Source: Pedobacter sp. SYP-B3415
GTDB lineage: Bacteria; Bacteroidota; Bacteroidia; Sphingobacteriales; Sphingobacteriaceae
Assembly (NCBI RefSeq): GCF_004138205.1
Contig: NZ_RXNQ01000012.1
Location: forward strand, 1-59,157
DNA length: 59,157 nucleotides
Reading direction: 5' to 3'
The notes under the pieces are model-generated. The model made no database searches. It was not told the DNA's origin and saw only the letters and a list, made by a program, of their open reading frames with translations. Both the position numbers and the translations under genes were made by a program. Shown piece after piece: positions 6,770-15,440 of this stretch (position 1 is the stretch's first letter; each line of letters starts with the position of its first letter).

Positions 6770-9676
6770 TTACTTTCCGCAAATAGTTAAGTAAGGGCAG
6801 TAAACGCAGTTTTCTTCGACTGTTGTTTGCAAAAAAGGAACAGACGGGTCAAAAACTTCCGTAAGTTTAGAATGAAGCTGCTGTTCAAACCCTTCTTTGA
6901 TACGTTGAAGCTGATCGGCTTCGAGTAGCAGGCGGCTGCGTGCCGTTCCTTCGCTGAAGAGCGTCCCTTCATCTTTCATTTTGCGAACAACGTACAGGTT
7001 TGGTTCTACGGCGCGCAGGCCCTTCACCTGTTCATATATATAGGTATAGAACAGCGTCTGAACCATGGCCTTGTTTGGCTTTTTGGTGTCGCCGGCAAAA
7101 AGTTCCTCTATAGTTGAATAGCGCAGCTCATCCTTTCCTGTTTTGTAGTCGACAATCCTGGTAATGCCGTTTCGCCTGTCAACCCGGTCAATGATTCCGT
7201 ACAGGTTAATCTTGCGTGGCTTTCCGTCAACATGAATCGTATAAGGGAGTACGTAAGCCTCTTTATTTTCAAGTTCGATCAGGCTGAAGGGTGCAATCTG
7301 TTCGTCATGGTCAATAATCACGCTTGCATACTGTTTTACAATGGCGAGTATGACCTGCTGCATGCCCGAAAACCCTTCAGGCACGTCAGGTTTACCGAAT
7401 ATGACCTCTGCAAAGGCTTCGCGACACAGTTTATCCAGTCTGCGTCTGCCTTCCTTGATCCGCTCTGCCGTTACATCATGCCCCGATGTTTTCATGGGAC
7501 TATAGAAATTCTCCATTACCAGGTGAAGAATACTACCGATCTGGTTTGCCTCCATATTTTCGATCAGTTCATCCGGTTCTTTTACATCAGCTACATAACG
7601 GAAGAAAAACTGCATCTGGCAGTTCAGATAAGTCGTCAGCGCGGTGGCAGATAATTTTTTTGCGAACGGACCATATGCATCCAGGTACCGGTCAAGACGT
7701 TCGCGAACCTGGCCTGCCTTTTCCACTTTGAAAGGAATTCGCCGCGTTGGACTAATCGGCTGCTGCTGCTCATAATAGGAAAAGCTGAAGCCGCTTTCGT
7801 ATTCAAGCTGTCGAAGAAACCGGGTCGGCTCTCCGGTGTTTTGTTCATCCGAGAGCCCGTTATACACGAGATGAAGCGACTTGCACCGATGAAGCAGCCG
7901 GTAAAACATATAGGCAGAGATGGCATCCTGGTTTTCCAGTACCGGCAACCCATAGACACGCCTGATGCTGTCTGGTATGAAACTGTGTGCAACACCAACA
8001 TTAGGCAAAACGCCTTCGTTGGCACCTATAATATAAAGGTCATCGAAATCCAGATTCCTGCTTTCAAGCAGCCCCATAACCTGTATGCCCTGCAAAGGCT
8101 CACCTGTCAGCGGAACCGAAAGACCCGACAGTGCCTTTCTGACAAGGCCGAAGACAAATCGATGTTCATTCACCTGGGGCAGGTATTGACGTAAGGTGTC
8201 TTCAAGGCGGTTCAGCTCTTTGATCAGTCCTGCCAGCAGGTCGGCGTCAAGCTGTTTGAGCGTACCGGCCGACAACTGAAGTTCAAGAACCTGCGTAAAC
8301 AATGCCGACAACTGCGGCAGCACCTGCTGTGGCGTAGCCGGCCGGTCAAAAAACAGGGCAGTGACACCTTCGGTGCGTGTAAGCGCAAAGACCGGCACCT
8401 CTACCCATTGATTTTTAAGAATTTCTGATTGAATCTCCTGCTGGGCTGTCAGCGAAACCTGCGACAGCGGATGGCTAAGGAACGCGCTTGCATCTTTGTG
8501 ATAGACACTGCGATGCCCGTTTTTCAGCAAGTGTTCCTGCATGGTAAGCCAGAGGTCTGCAAAGCCGTAGACAGAGGAGGCCGCCAGGGGGTAACCCATC
8601 GTTACGTTCAGTTGAATCGGATAACCAAAATCTTCAGGGTATTGCTGGGGTACGGTTTGCAGCACGGGAACCAGCAGGCTTTCATCTGCCAGGATCACTG
8701 CCATCCTGGACGGACCGGCGTTCTGCAGCGACGAATAAGCCTGACCAAGTGCGGTATGCAGAATTTTTGCCTGAGCAGCACGACCCTGCGCCTTGTAAAC
8801 TGAAACCCGTTTTGGAGCGGATCTGATCAACGAGCGGTCGGCAGGCAGTTCATTTTTTAGTTGGAGCTGCCTGATATTCCGTCGTAAAAAAAGACCGGCT
8901 TCCTGGGTGGTATCATCGAGGTAGTAGCTATCTGTATCAAAGTAGAAGACCGCCCTGCCTTCGCCCTGCCAGCGTGTAAAAACCGCTGCTTCCGCTTTGC
9001 TAAGGGCGTTGAAACCAATAATGATCACTTTTGAAAAACCATCGGCAAAGCCGGGGTTACCCATTCTGTTTTCAGCAAGCTCGCGATAAATATTGCCCGT
9101 CGTGCTCAATCCCTTAGCTGCCAGCTCCTGGTGGAAGGCACGGTAGAGCGTCGGCATCCGGCGCCACATACGTATAAAGTGCTCCTGTTGCGCCTGTTGT
9201 TTGCCGGCAGAAAAAGATCGCCAGAATTGTTCCAGAAAAGCCTGCTGTTCTTCATTGAGGTGCTGAAATTGCTTTTGGATCACGGCTATGTCTTCCAGCT
9301 CTGTAAAAACCTGGACTGCGTCTGCCAGGTCGCTGTCTATTTGGGCAAAATCGTTCAAAATAGTCTGCGCCACGCTGTAAAATGCCTCGGGGCGAACCGG
9401 CGTATTGCCTTCAGCCTCCAGCAACCGTGAATAAACCTGGTACAAAGTGAAATACTGGCTGAAATGGTCGGCAACCTTCGCCGAAGAGGATCGCGCGAAA
9501 AATTCCTGAACGGTAAAAAAAGCCGGGCTCCAGAACGGCTTTCCGATTGCTTTTGAAAGGTAGTGCTGCAAATAAGCAACAGGCCGTTTGTTATTGAAAA
9601 CAATAGCCGTGTCTTTCAGGCTATCGCCGTATACCGATACAAGGTGTGTGGCAACTTCTTCAAGGAATGCGTTCAT
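6770..9676 (-). CDS. addB: AddB-like nuclease subunit (inactivated helicase fold plus PD-(D/E)XK nuclease, Fe-S)
   Basis: AddB works with AddA to resect double-strand breaks for RecA-dependent repair. The 968-residue protein has a helicase-like body without an obvious Walker A in its first part and a C-terminal PD-(D/E)XK nuclease: YGIIDRVDRRNGITRIVDYKTGK carries the D...DYK signature. Cysteines for a 4Fe-4S cluster are present as TTYLNCQMQFFF upstream of the nuclease and Cys957, Cys960 and Cys966 at the very end (CxxCx5C), the AddB arrangement. The start ATG lies one base after the addA TGA, so the two are translationally coupled. Length is shorter than Bacillus AddB (about 1160) but usual for Bacteroidota. 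Terminal Cys residues and nuclease motif make activity likely. Confidence 0.86.
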   Translation of the reverse strand: MNAFLEEVATHLVSVYGDSLKDTAIVFNNKRPVAYLQHYLSKAIGKPFWSPAFFTVQEFFARSSSAKVADHFSQYFTLYQVYSRLLEAEGNTPVRPEAFYSVAQTILNDFAQIDSDLADAVQVFTELEDIAVIQKQFQHLNEEQQAFLEQFWRSFSAGKQQAQQEHFIRMWRRMPTLYRAFHQELAAKGLSTTGNIYRELAENRMGNPGFADGFSKVIIIGFNALSKAEAAVFTRWQGEGRAVFYFDTDSYYLDDTTQEAGLFLRRNIRQLQLKNELPADRSLIRSAPKRVSVYKAQGRAAQAKILHTALGQAYSSLQNAGPSRMAVILADESLLVPVLQTVPQQYPEDFGYPIQLNVTMGYPLAASSVYGFADLWLTMQEHLLKNGHRSVYHKDASAFLSHPLSQVSLTAQQEIQSEILKNQWVEVPVFALTRTEGVTALFFDRPATPQQVLPQLSALFTQVLELQLSAGTLKQLDADLLAGLIKELNRLEDTLRQYLPQVNEHRFVFGLVRKALSGLSVPLTGEPLQGIQVMGLLESRNLDFDDLYIIGANEGVLPNVGVAHSFIPDSIRRVYGLPVLENQDAISAYMFYRLLHRCKSLHLVYNGLSDEQNTGEPTRFLRQLEYESGFSFSYYEQQQPISPTRRIPFKVEKAGQVRERLDRYLDAYGPFAKKLSATALTTYLNCQMQFFFRYVADVKEPDELIENMEANQIGSILHLVMENFYSPMKTSGHDVTAERIKEGRRRLDKLCREAFAEVIFGKPDVPEGFSGMQQVILAIVKQYASVIIDHDEQIAPFSLIELENKEAYVLPYTIHVDGKPRKINLYGIIDRVDRRNGITRIVDYKTGKDELRYSTIEELFAGDTKKPNKAMVQTLFYTYIYEQVKGLRAVEPNLYVVRKMKDEGTLFSEGTARSRLLLEADQLQRIKEGFEQQLHSKLTEVFDPSVPFLQTTVEENCVYCPYLTICGK

Positions 9677-9677
9677 G

Positions 9678-12600
9678 TCAGATCATTTTTAAAGTGCCGC
9701 GAAGCGCATAAAACAAATAGGCATCTACCTTCGTATACCCCATCTCTAACAACAGATCGCGGTATTCCTGAACCTGTCTGACATGTTTGTGCTGTTCCTC
9801 CTGCGTAAACTTGTAGTCGATAATGATAACTTCAGGGCCATTGATCAGCACTTTGTCAGGCCGTTTGCTACGCCCGCCGGGTGCTACAATATTTTGCTCA
9901 TTCAGAACCTGGTAGCCTTGTGAAAGCAAGGCCGATAATTCGGGGTGCATCAGTACTTCCTCTACTCGTGAAAGAAATCCGGGTAACTCCGTTTCTTTCA
10001 CAAGGCCTTCCAGCAACATTTCCTGCAGAACCTCTTCAGGTTTTTTTACACCATCTGTGCGTGACAGCGCCTCATGAAGTACTGACCCTTCGCGGCCGCT
10101 TTCTGCACCTATAAAAATGTCTGCGCGGATATTCTCCTTATCGAACAAACCTGACAGCCGTTCGGAGACCGGATAGCGGTCTAAAATGAGCGGCCGGTTT
10201 TTACCGGATTTTGGCTGGCGCGATGGCGGAAAGGCTTCCAGGACGAAACTTCCGTTTTCTTCCCGCTCTGTTGTGAAGACAGGATGCAGGCCCAGCGTCT
10301 GCTGAAGCAGATCGCTCGTGTTGGCAAGGCTTGCGCTATCCTTTTTCTTTCCCATTAGGGTGAGGGAAAGATAATCCTTGGCCCTCGTCGTGGCAACGTA
10401 CAACATATTCAGCGCATCCATATTGTTGTATAAAAGTTCTTCAAAATAAGAAGCTGCAAGCCCCGAGCGGCTAAGGGCTTTTTTATATTTTAAAGGAAGG
10501 CTCTGCAAATGCTGATAGTGGGTATCCCGGCTGGGCACCCAGAAAATGCTGTTTGGCATCCCGTTCAAATCCCACGAACAGAACGGTATAATGACTGCCC
10601 GGAATGCCAGGCCCTTTGATTTGTGAATTGTGATAACCTGAACGGCATCACTTTGCTGGCTGGCAGGCAGGGCCATATCACTTCCTTCTTCTTTCCACCA
10701 GTCAAGAAAGGCGTGTAAACCTTTGTCGCCGCGCTGCGCAAAATTGCCGGCCATGTCTCTGAATGCAAGCAGATAGGCAAGATGTGCCGACTGCACGGGG
10801 CCGTTGAGCCCGTAAGCCACGATCAGTTTTTCTATTAGCTCAGGCAGCGGCAGACTAAGCCAGCGGCGGTAATTCTTACAGAGTGATGCAGGCAATACCC
10901 CGGTTAGCTTTTCGATATCTTTTACACCAAGTTTGAAATAAGATTCAGGTGGTGCAACAGCTCCGTTCAGCATGGCGTAAAGGCTTACGCAATTGGCGCG
11001 GTAAAGCTGTGTGTTTTTAGCCGCGCCCCCGAGCATTTCGAGGGTGTTGACAAGCAGTCTGATGGCCAGGTTAGATGCAACAAGCAGGGCTTCGCCAGAA
11101 ATCACAGGAATGTGATCTTCCATCAGGCTTTGAACAGCATGTAAAGCTTCGCTGTTACTGCGTACCAGCAGGCAGATATCACCTGCCTGAAAACCCTGAT
11201 TTTGCTGCAGATCGCGAATCTCCTGTTTTGCAGCGTCCATAGCCAAACGCCGGAAAGCTTCGTTTCTCAGCGTTTGCCCGTTCTCATCTTCATCAATTAC
11301 ACGAAAGCGCACTGTTCCTCCGGGCGCGGTACCGGCGTGTTTTTGCTGGGTTGCCCTGCTATAGACAGAAGTGATAATGGTGTCGTAATCCTGTGCTCGC
11401 CACCAGGACCTGACATCGGCAGCCGCCTCCTCGTCAATCATTTCATTCAGCCTTTGCTGCAGCAACGCCGGGCCATGCTGATAAATATGGTTGTTAAATA
11501 AGATGATGTTTTCTGCAGAACGGTAATTTGCTTCCAGGTTCTCTTCGTCTATGTAACCTGCGCCGATATCTGCAAGCGCCTGCCGGTGAAGAATGTTCCA
11601 GTCGCCATTGCGCCAGCGGTAAATCGACTGCTTGACATCGCCAACAATAAGGTGCTCGGTTCGTTCGCCCTGCGACTCAGCGAGCGCGTTGGCGAGCAGC
11701 GGCCTGAAACTGCTCCACTGGCTCACCGAAGTATCCTGAAATTCATCAAACAGAAAATGCTTGTACCGGCTGCCTGTTTTTTCCCAGATAAAGGACGGGT
11801 TGCCGTGATCCCCTCCGGTGATGCCTTCCAACAGCCGCTGGGCATCGCTGATCAGCAGATTTCCGCTTTCCTCGCGATACGCTTTCAGTAACTGGCTCAT
11901 TTCCTGCATCAGTCGCAGAAAATAGAGATTTTCGTCTACAGCCCGTGCTACAAGGTAGTCCGGCAGTCCGTTTGCGTAGGCCTGAAACAGCTTTTTGATA
12001 GCTTCATTTAACTCGGCGAATACCGGCTCCTCATGACCGGCTTTGAACCATTCATTTGGTGTATCAATCAGTTTTTCCAGCTTCTCTATCTTCTCAAACT
12101 CGCCTGCGGCAATCTTTTGCAGGTTAAGCAGGGGCGACCGGGATTTACCTTTAAGTAATTCGGGGAAAATGTCTGCAGCAGAAAAAATTTCATGCGCACG
12201 GGCCGCCAGTGTGCCGATCTCATCTTCGAACGCTTCAATACCCTGCCGCGTAAGCTGCTGATAATCTTCAAAGAGCGTGTCAAGACCGCCCTGTGCAGAC
12301 AGCTCCTGCATGGCAGCATCAAATGGCTGATAACGCTCCTTAAAGATCTCGCCGGCAAGGTCTTTAAGTTCGGTACGATAGTTCCAGCTTTTATTATTGG
12401 TAATGCGGTCGAGGGCCAGGCTGATGATCCAGCGCAGTAACCCCGGCTGCTCATCCAACTGCTGATCCAACTTTTCAGCCAGCTGCTCTTTTACCTTATC
12501 ATAGTTCATTTCGAGCATATAACCGGTGTCCAGGCCGAGCTCAAAAGCAAAACCACGAATAACGCGTTGTACAAAGCCGTCAATCGTGCGAACTGAAAAG

Positions 12601-12914
12601 CGGCTGTAATCGTGAAGAATCTTGCGGTAAATTTTGTCTGCCTCAAGCTGCAGGGTTTCTGGCGAGTGGGCGGGATGCGCTTCAAGAAGTGCAGTTCGTA
12701 TATCATCCAGTCCGTCGTGGTTCCGCGCCAGCCCCTCAAGCACTTCGAGAATCCGGGTCTTCATCTCTTCGGTCGCTTTGTTTGTGAAGGTGACCGCCAG
12801 TATTTCACGGTATTTGTTCTCGCCGGAAAACAACAGCATCAGGTAGTGCAAAGTGAGGCTATACGTTTTGCCTGAGCCGGCAGAGGCCTGTAATATTTTT
12901 ACCGATCTGGGCAT
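9678..12914 (-). CDS. addA: AddA-like UvrD/RecB-family helicase-nuclease
   Basis: A superfamily 1A helicase of 1078 residues that drives the AddAB end-resection complex. Visible motifs in order: Walker A ILQASAGSGKTYSL (residues 8-20), motif Ia AVTFTNKATEEMKTRI, Walker B FLFDEFQDTSVSQW, motif III/IV HLIVGDVKQSIYRWRNGD, GLEANYRS-type motif (LEANYRSAENI), motif V VITIHKSKGLAFRAVIIPF, and motif VI LNMLYVATTRAKDYLSL. The C-terminal nuclease part ends with PDKVLINGPEVIIIDYKF, the DYK signature of PD-(D/E)XK. It is the first gene of the pair with addB. No clear promoter was found in the 80 bases upstream, which also contain the pyk terminator. Confidence 0.9.
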   Translation of the reverse strand: MPRSVKILQASAGSGKTYSLTLHYLMLLFSGENKYREILAVTFTNKATEEMKTRILEVLEGLARNHDGLDDIRTALLEAHPAHSPETLQLEADKIYRKILHDYSRFSVRTIDGFVQRVIRGFAFELGLDTGYMLEMNYDKVKEQLAEKLDQQLDEQPGLLRWIISLALDRITNNKSWNYRTELKDLAGEIFKERYQPFDAAMQELSAQGGLDTLFEDYQQLTRQGIEAFEDEIGTLAARAHEIFSAADIFPELLKGKSRSPLLNLQKIAAGEFEKIEKLEKLIDTPNEWFKAGHEEPVFAELNEAIKKLFQAYANGLPDYLVARAVDENLYFLRLMQEMSQLLKAYREESGNLLISDAQRLLEGITGGDHGNPSFIWEKTGSRYKHFLFDEFQDTSVSQWSSFRPLLANALAESQGERTEHLIVGDVKQSIYRWRNGDWNILHRQALADIGAGYIDEENLEANYRSAENIILFNNHIYQHGPALLQQRLNEMIDEEAAADVRSWWRAQDYDTIITSVYSRATQQKHAGTAPGGTVRFRVIDEDENGQTLRNEAFRRLAMDAAKQEIRDLQQNQGFQAGDICLLVRSNSEALHAVQSLMEDHIPVISGEALLVASNLAIRLLVNTLEMLGGAAKNTQLYRANCVSLYAMLNGAVAPPESYFKLGVKDIEKLTGVLPASLCKNYRRWLSLPLPELIEKLIVAYGLNGPVQSAHLAYLLAFRDMAGNFAQRGDKGLHAFLDWWKEEGSDMALPASQQSDAVQVITIHKSKGLAFRAVIIPFCSWDLNGMPNSIFWVPSRDTHYQHLQSLPLKYKKALSRSGLAASYFEELLYNNMDALNMLYVATTRAKDYLSLTLMGKKKDSASLANTSDLLQQTLGLHPVFTTEREENGSFVLEAFPPSRQPKSGKNRPLILDRYPVSERLSGLFDKENIRADIFIGAESGREGSVLHEALSRTDGVKKPEEVLQEMLLEGLVKETELPGFLSRVEEVLMHPELSALLSQGYQVLNEQNIVAPGGRSKRPDKVLINGPEVIIIDYKFTQEEQHKHVRQVQEYRDLLLEMGYTKVDAYLFYALRGTLKMI

Positions 12915-12995
12915 AATCGAGGTGCTGGTGCGCTTGACGAGGCAATTTAATTAAAAAAGCTGCGGCAGGCAGCCGAAATTATCCACATAGATTAT

Positions 12996-13026
12996 AAAAA
13001 AAGCCACTGTCTGTAAAGACAGTGGC
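12996..13026 (-). terminator. Intrinsic terminator of pyk
   Basis: Perfect 10-bp stem GCCACTGTCT (13003-13012) / AGACAGTGGC (13017-13026) with loop GTAA. On the minus strand it is followed by a run of T (complement of 12996-13002). Confidence 0.9.
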
Positions 13027-13048
13027 CCATATCATATCAAATGTATGC

Positions 13049-14479
13049 TTAGTCGATCACCGTGATCTTAAGCATGTTTGTTTTGCCTTTTTGCTCCATC
13101 GGGATTGCCGCGGTATTGATCACGATATCTCCCTTTTTGATCAGCTTTTGTTCTTTAAGCCATTGGTTAACATCAATAATAGTGTTATCTGTACTTTCAA
13201 ACTTGTCGTAATAAAAACCGCGAACACCCCATATCAGGCTCAGCGTATTAAGCAGCGACCTGTTTCCTGTGAAGATATAAATAAGCGCTTCCGGACGATG
13301 GCTTGAAATCTCAAAGGCAGTGTAGCCGCTCAGTGTCATCGACACAATGCCAACGGCACCCGTTTGTTTTGACAGGAAAGCTGCAGAGTCACAAACCGCG
13401 TCGCTTAGGAAACTTGGCGATTTCGGCTTAAGGAATTTATCAGCATGAAACGGATAATTGTTCTGCTCAATATTCTGAATGATCTTCTGCATGGTTTCAA
13501 TGACGATCAGCGGAAATTCTCCAACCGACGTTTCGCCGCTAAGCATCACCGCGTCTGCACCATCAAGCACAGAGTTCGCCACGTCATTTACTTCTGCGCG
13601 GGTAGGCCGTGGGGTAGTGATCATGCTTTCCAGCATCTGGGTCGCAATGATAACCGGTTTAGAAGCCGCCCGACATTTCTGAACAATCATTTTCTGCAGA
13701 AGCGGAACCTCTTCCATAGGCATTTCCACGCCAAGGTCGCCCCGGGCCACCATCACGCCGTCTGTAACTTCGATAATCTCGTCAATATTGGCAATCGCCT
13801 CCGGTTTTTCGATCTTGGCAATAACGCGGGCACTTTTACCACGCTCAGCAATGATTTTCTTTAATTCAATAATATCTTCTGCTTTCCGCACGAATGACAA
13901 ACCGATCCACTCTACATCATTCTGCAGAACAAACTCCAGGTTTTCGCGGTCTTCCTTTGTCAGCGAAGGAATAGAAACTTTTGTGTTTGGCAGGTTAACA
14001 CCCTTACGTGACGTCAGGATACCGCCATGCACGACTTCGCAAACCACTTCATCCTCGAGATTGGTCTCAAGAACACGCATCTGTAACTTACCGTCGTCGA
14101 GGAGGATGATCTCATTTTCCTGAACGTCTTTAGGGAAGTTCGGATATGTAATATAGATCCTGTCATCGTCGCCGATACATTCTTTAGTCGTAATAATCGT
14201 TTTAGTGCCGTTGATCAGGTTGATCCCGCCATCTTTTACCTGGCCTATTCTGATCTTAGGCCCCTGAAGGTCGGCCAGGATGCCTACGTTATAACCGTGT
14301 TTCTGATTAAGGTCCTTGATGGTATCCAGAACAACCTGGTGATCTGCCTGCGAGCCATGAGAAAAATTAAGGCGGCAGACATCCAACCCTGCGTTAAACA
14401 TACTGTATAAAACATCGGGCTTTTGCGAAGCTGGGCCTAATGTTGCGACAATTTTGGTTCTGGAATGGAAAGGTTTCAT
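13049..14479 (-). CDS. pyk: Pyruvate kinase
   Basis: Pyruvate kinase makes ATP and pyruvate from phosphoenolpyruvate and ADP in the last step of glycolysis. The 476-residue product has the expected barrel motifs: TKIVATLGPASQKPDVLY at the N-terminus, RLNFSHGSQADHQ, ILADLQGPKIRIGQV, the catalytic-lysine region RVIAKIEKPEAIANIDEII, the metal-site loop VMVARGDLGVEMPMEEVP, and ATQMLESMITTPRPTRAEVNDVANSV (in two stretches). A shorter C-terminal domain follows. Length is standard. The IPExxxVDY gene lies upstream on the same strand, but a -7 element abutting a perfect 15-base palindrome sits between them, so pyk probably has its own regulated promoter. A strong terminator follows. Confidence 0.97.
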   Translation of the reverse strand: MKPFHSRTKIVATLGPASQKPDVLYSMFNAGLDVCRLNFSHGSQADHQVVLDTIKDLNQKHGYNVGILADLQGPKIRIGQVKDGGINLINGTKTIITTKECIGDDDRIYITYPNFPKDVQENEIILLDDGKLQMRVLETNLEDEVVCEVVHGGILTSRKGVNLPNTKVSIPSLTKEDRENLEFVLQNDVEWIGLSFVRKAEDIIELKKIIAERGKSARVIAKIEKPEAIANIDEIIEVTDGVMVARGDLGVEMPMEEVPLLQKMIVQKCRAASKPVIIATQMLESMITTPRPTRAEVNDVANSVLDGADAVMLSGETSVGEFPLIVIETMQKIIQNIEQNNYPFHADKFLKPKSPSFLSDAVCDSAAFLSKQTGAVGIVSMTLSGYTAFEISSHRPEALIYIFTGNRSLLNTLSLIWGVRGFYYDKFESTDNTIIDVNQWLKEQKLIKKGDIVINTAAIPMEQKGKTNMLKITVID

Positions 14480-14572
14480 GTATTATCTTTTATGTACAAA
14501 GCCGCGTTCCGCCCGGGCGGCTGCAGCTGCAATTTAATTACAATGTCTTGTTATTGGGGCGTTTGAGCCCTC

Positions 14573-14595
14573 CAAATATAGTGTATTTAATACAC
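14573..14595 (-). promoter_or_regulatory. Candidate pyk promoter with palindromic operator
   Basis: On the minus strand the -7 element TATATTTG (complement of 14573-14580) is directly preceded by the 15-base palindrome GTGTATTTAATACAC (14581-14595). A TTG follows 18 bases further upstream, close to -33 spacing. A regulator bound to the palindrome would cover the promoter spacer, so this looks like an operator. Confidence 0.5.
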
Positions 14596-14609
14596 GATCA
14601 AGATAAATT

Positions 14610-15029
14610 TTATATTACCAAATTTTCCCGCGACTTCAATTTATGCGGGTCGATGCGGGCAGCAACCTGAATATCAGGCAATTTATTGAGACCGGAAAGT
14701 ACAAATTCCAGGTCTTCTTCGTCTATGAAGTCGCGTATGATCATGAAAAAGTCTACCCGGCTCATTTCGGGCACCAGGAAACCATCCGGATTACGGTTTG
14801 CAAGAATATAATACTCCAGTTCCCGGTCTTCTATAAAATAGCAGTACTTGGAAAAGGCGAGCGGAGCTTCGTCGGCATTCAGGTATACCTCATGTTCCTC
14901 TACGCGCTCGAGCTCGATACCGAGCTGGTTATTGATCTTATGGCAGAGCACATAATCACGAAGTGGCGCGGTGATGGCGATCAGCGTAAAATCGAGGTCG
15001 AGTGTAAGCTTGAGATAAGTCCTGTTCAA
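14610..15029 (-). CDS. IPExxxVDY family protein
   Basis: A 139-residue protein of a Bacteroidota-restricted family named for its central motif; here the motif reads VPEMSRVDF, a conservative variant. Biochemical function is unknown to me. It begins LNRTYLKLTLDLDFTLIAI with a TTG start at 15029: no in-frame ATG exists between the upstream stop and the conserved region, so TTG is the best choice. It lies directly upstream of pyk and divergently from acpP-fabF-rnc; this placement beside pyk and fatty-acid genes is, as I recall, common in the phylum. No signal peptide or membrane segment is seen, so it is presumably cytosolic. Confidence 0.8.
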   Translation of the reverse strand: MNRTYLKLTLDLDFTLIAITAPLRDYVLCHKINNQLGIELERVEEHEVYLNADEAPLAFSKYCYFIEDRELEYYILANRNPDGFLVPEMSRVDFFMIIRDFIDEEDLEFVLSGLNKLPDIQVAARIDPHKLKSRENLVI

Positions 15030-15119
15030 AACCGCGGCAGATTTGTGAAGGCGAAATTAAAAAACTAATTCTATATTAGCTCTGTTAATACTGGGCCTCA
15101 GTACCGAGAAATAAAAACA

Positions 15120-15150
15120 TTTGAAAATTGTCAGAATTTATTTTTCTTTG
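15120..15150 (+). promoter_or_regulatory. acpP promoter (-33/-7)
   Basis: TTTG (15120-15123), exactly 19 bases, then TTTCTTTG (15143-15150), one mismatch from TAnnTTTG. The spacing fits the Bacteroidota primary sigma factor. The start would lie near 15156, leaving a leader of about 30 bases before the acpP ATG. Confidence 0.65.
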
Positions 15151-15185
15151 CACTGAATTATTTAACCATTAAAAAATTTAAAACT

Positions 15186-15422
15186 ATGTCTGATATTGCT
15201 TCAAGAGTTAAGGCTATTATCGTAGAAAAATTAGGTGTTGATGAGAGCGAAGTTACGCCTGAAGCTTCATTCACTAATGACCTGGGCGCCGATTCTTTGG
15301 ATACGGTAGAGCTCATCATGGAATTCGAAAAGGAATTCAACGTAGCTATTCCTGATGATCAGGCGGAAACGATCGGTACAGTTGGTCAGGCGATCGCTTA
15401 TTTAGAAAAAAACGTTAAGTAA
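15186..15422 (+). CDS. acpP: Acyl carrier protein
   Basis: The 78-residue acidic protein carries growing acyl chains on a phosphopantetheine arm during type II fatty-acid synthesis. The attachment site is Ser37 in [15 protein letters not shown], and the remaining helices ([37 protein letters not shown]) fit the family throughout. The gene is followed after 18 bases by fabF, the standard acpP-fabF pair, and then by rnc. A good -33/-7 promoter lies about 35 bases upstream. It is divergent from the IPExxxVDY gene. Confidence 0.98.
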   Translation: MSDIASRVKAIIVEKLGVDESEVTPEASFTNDLGADSLDTVELIMEFEKEFNVAIPDDQAETIGTVGQAIAYLEKNVK

Positions 15423-15440
15423 TAACCCTTTCTGTCATAA

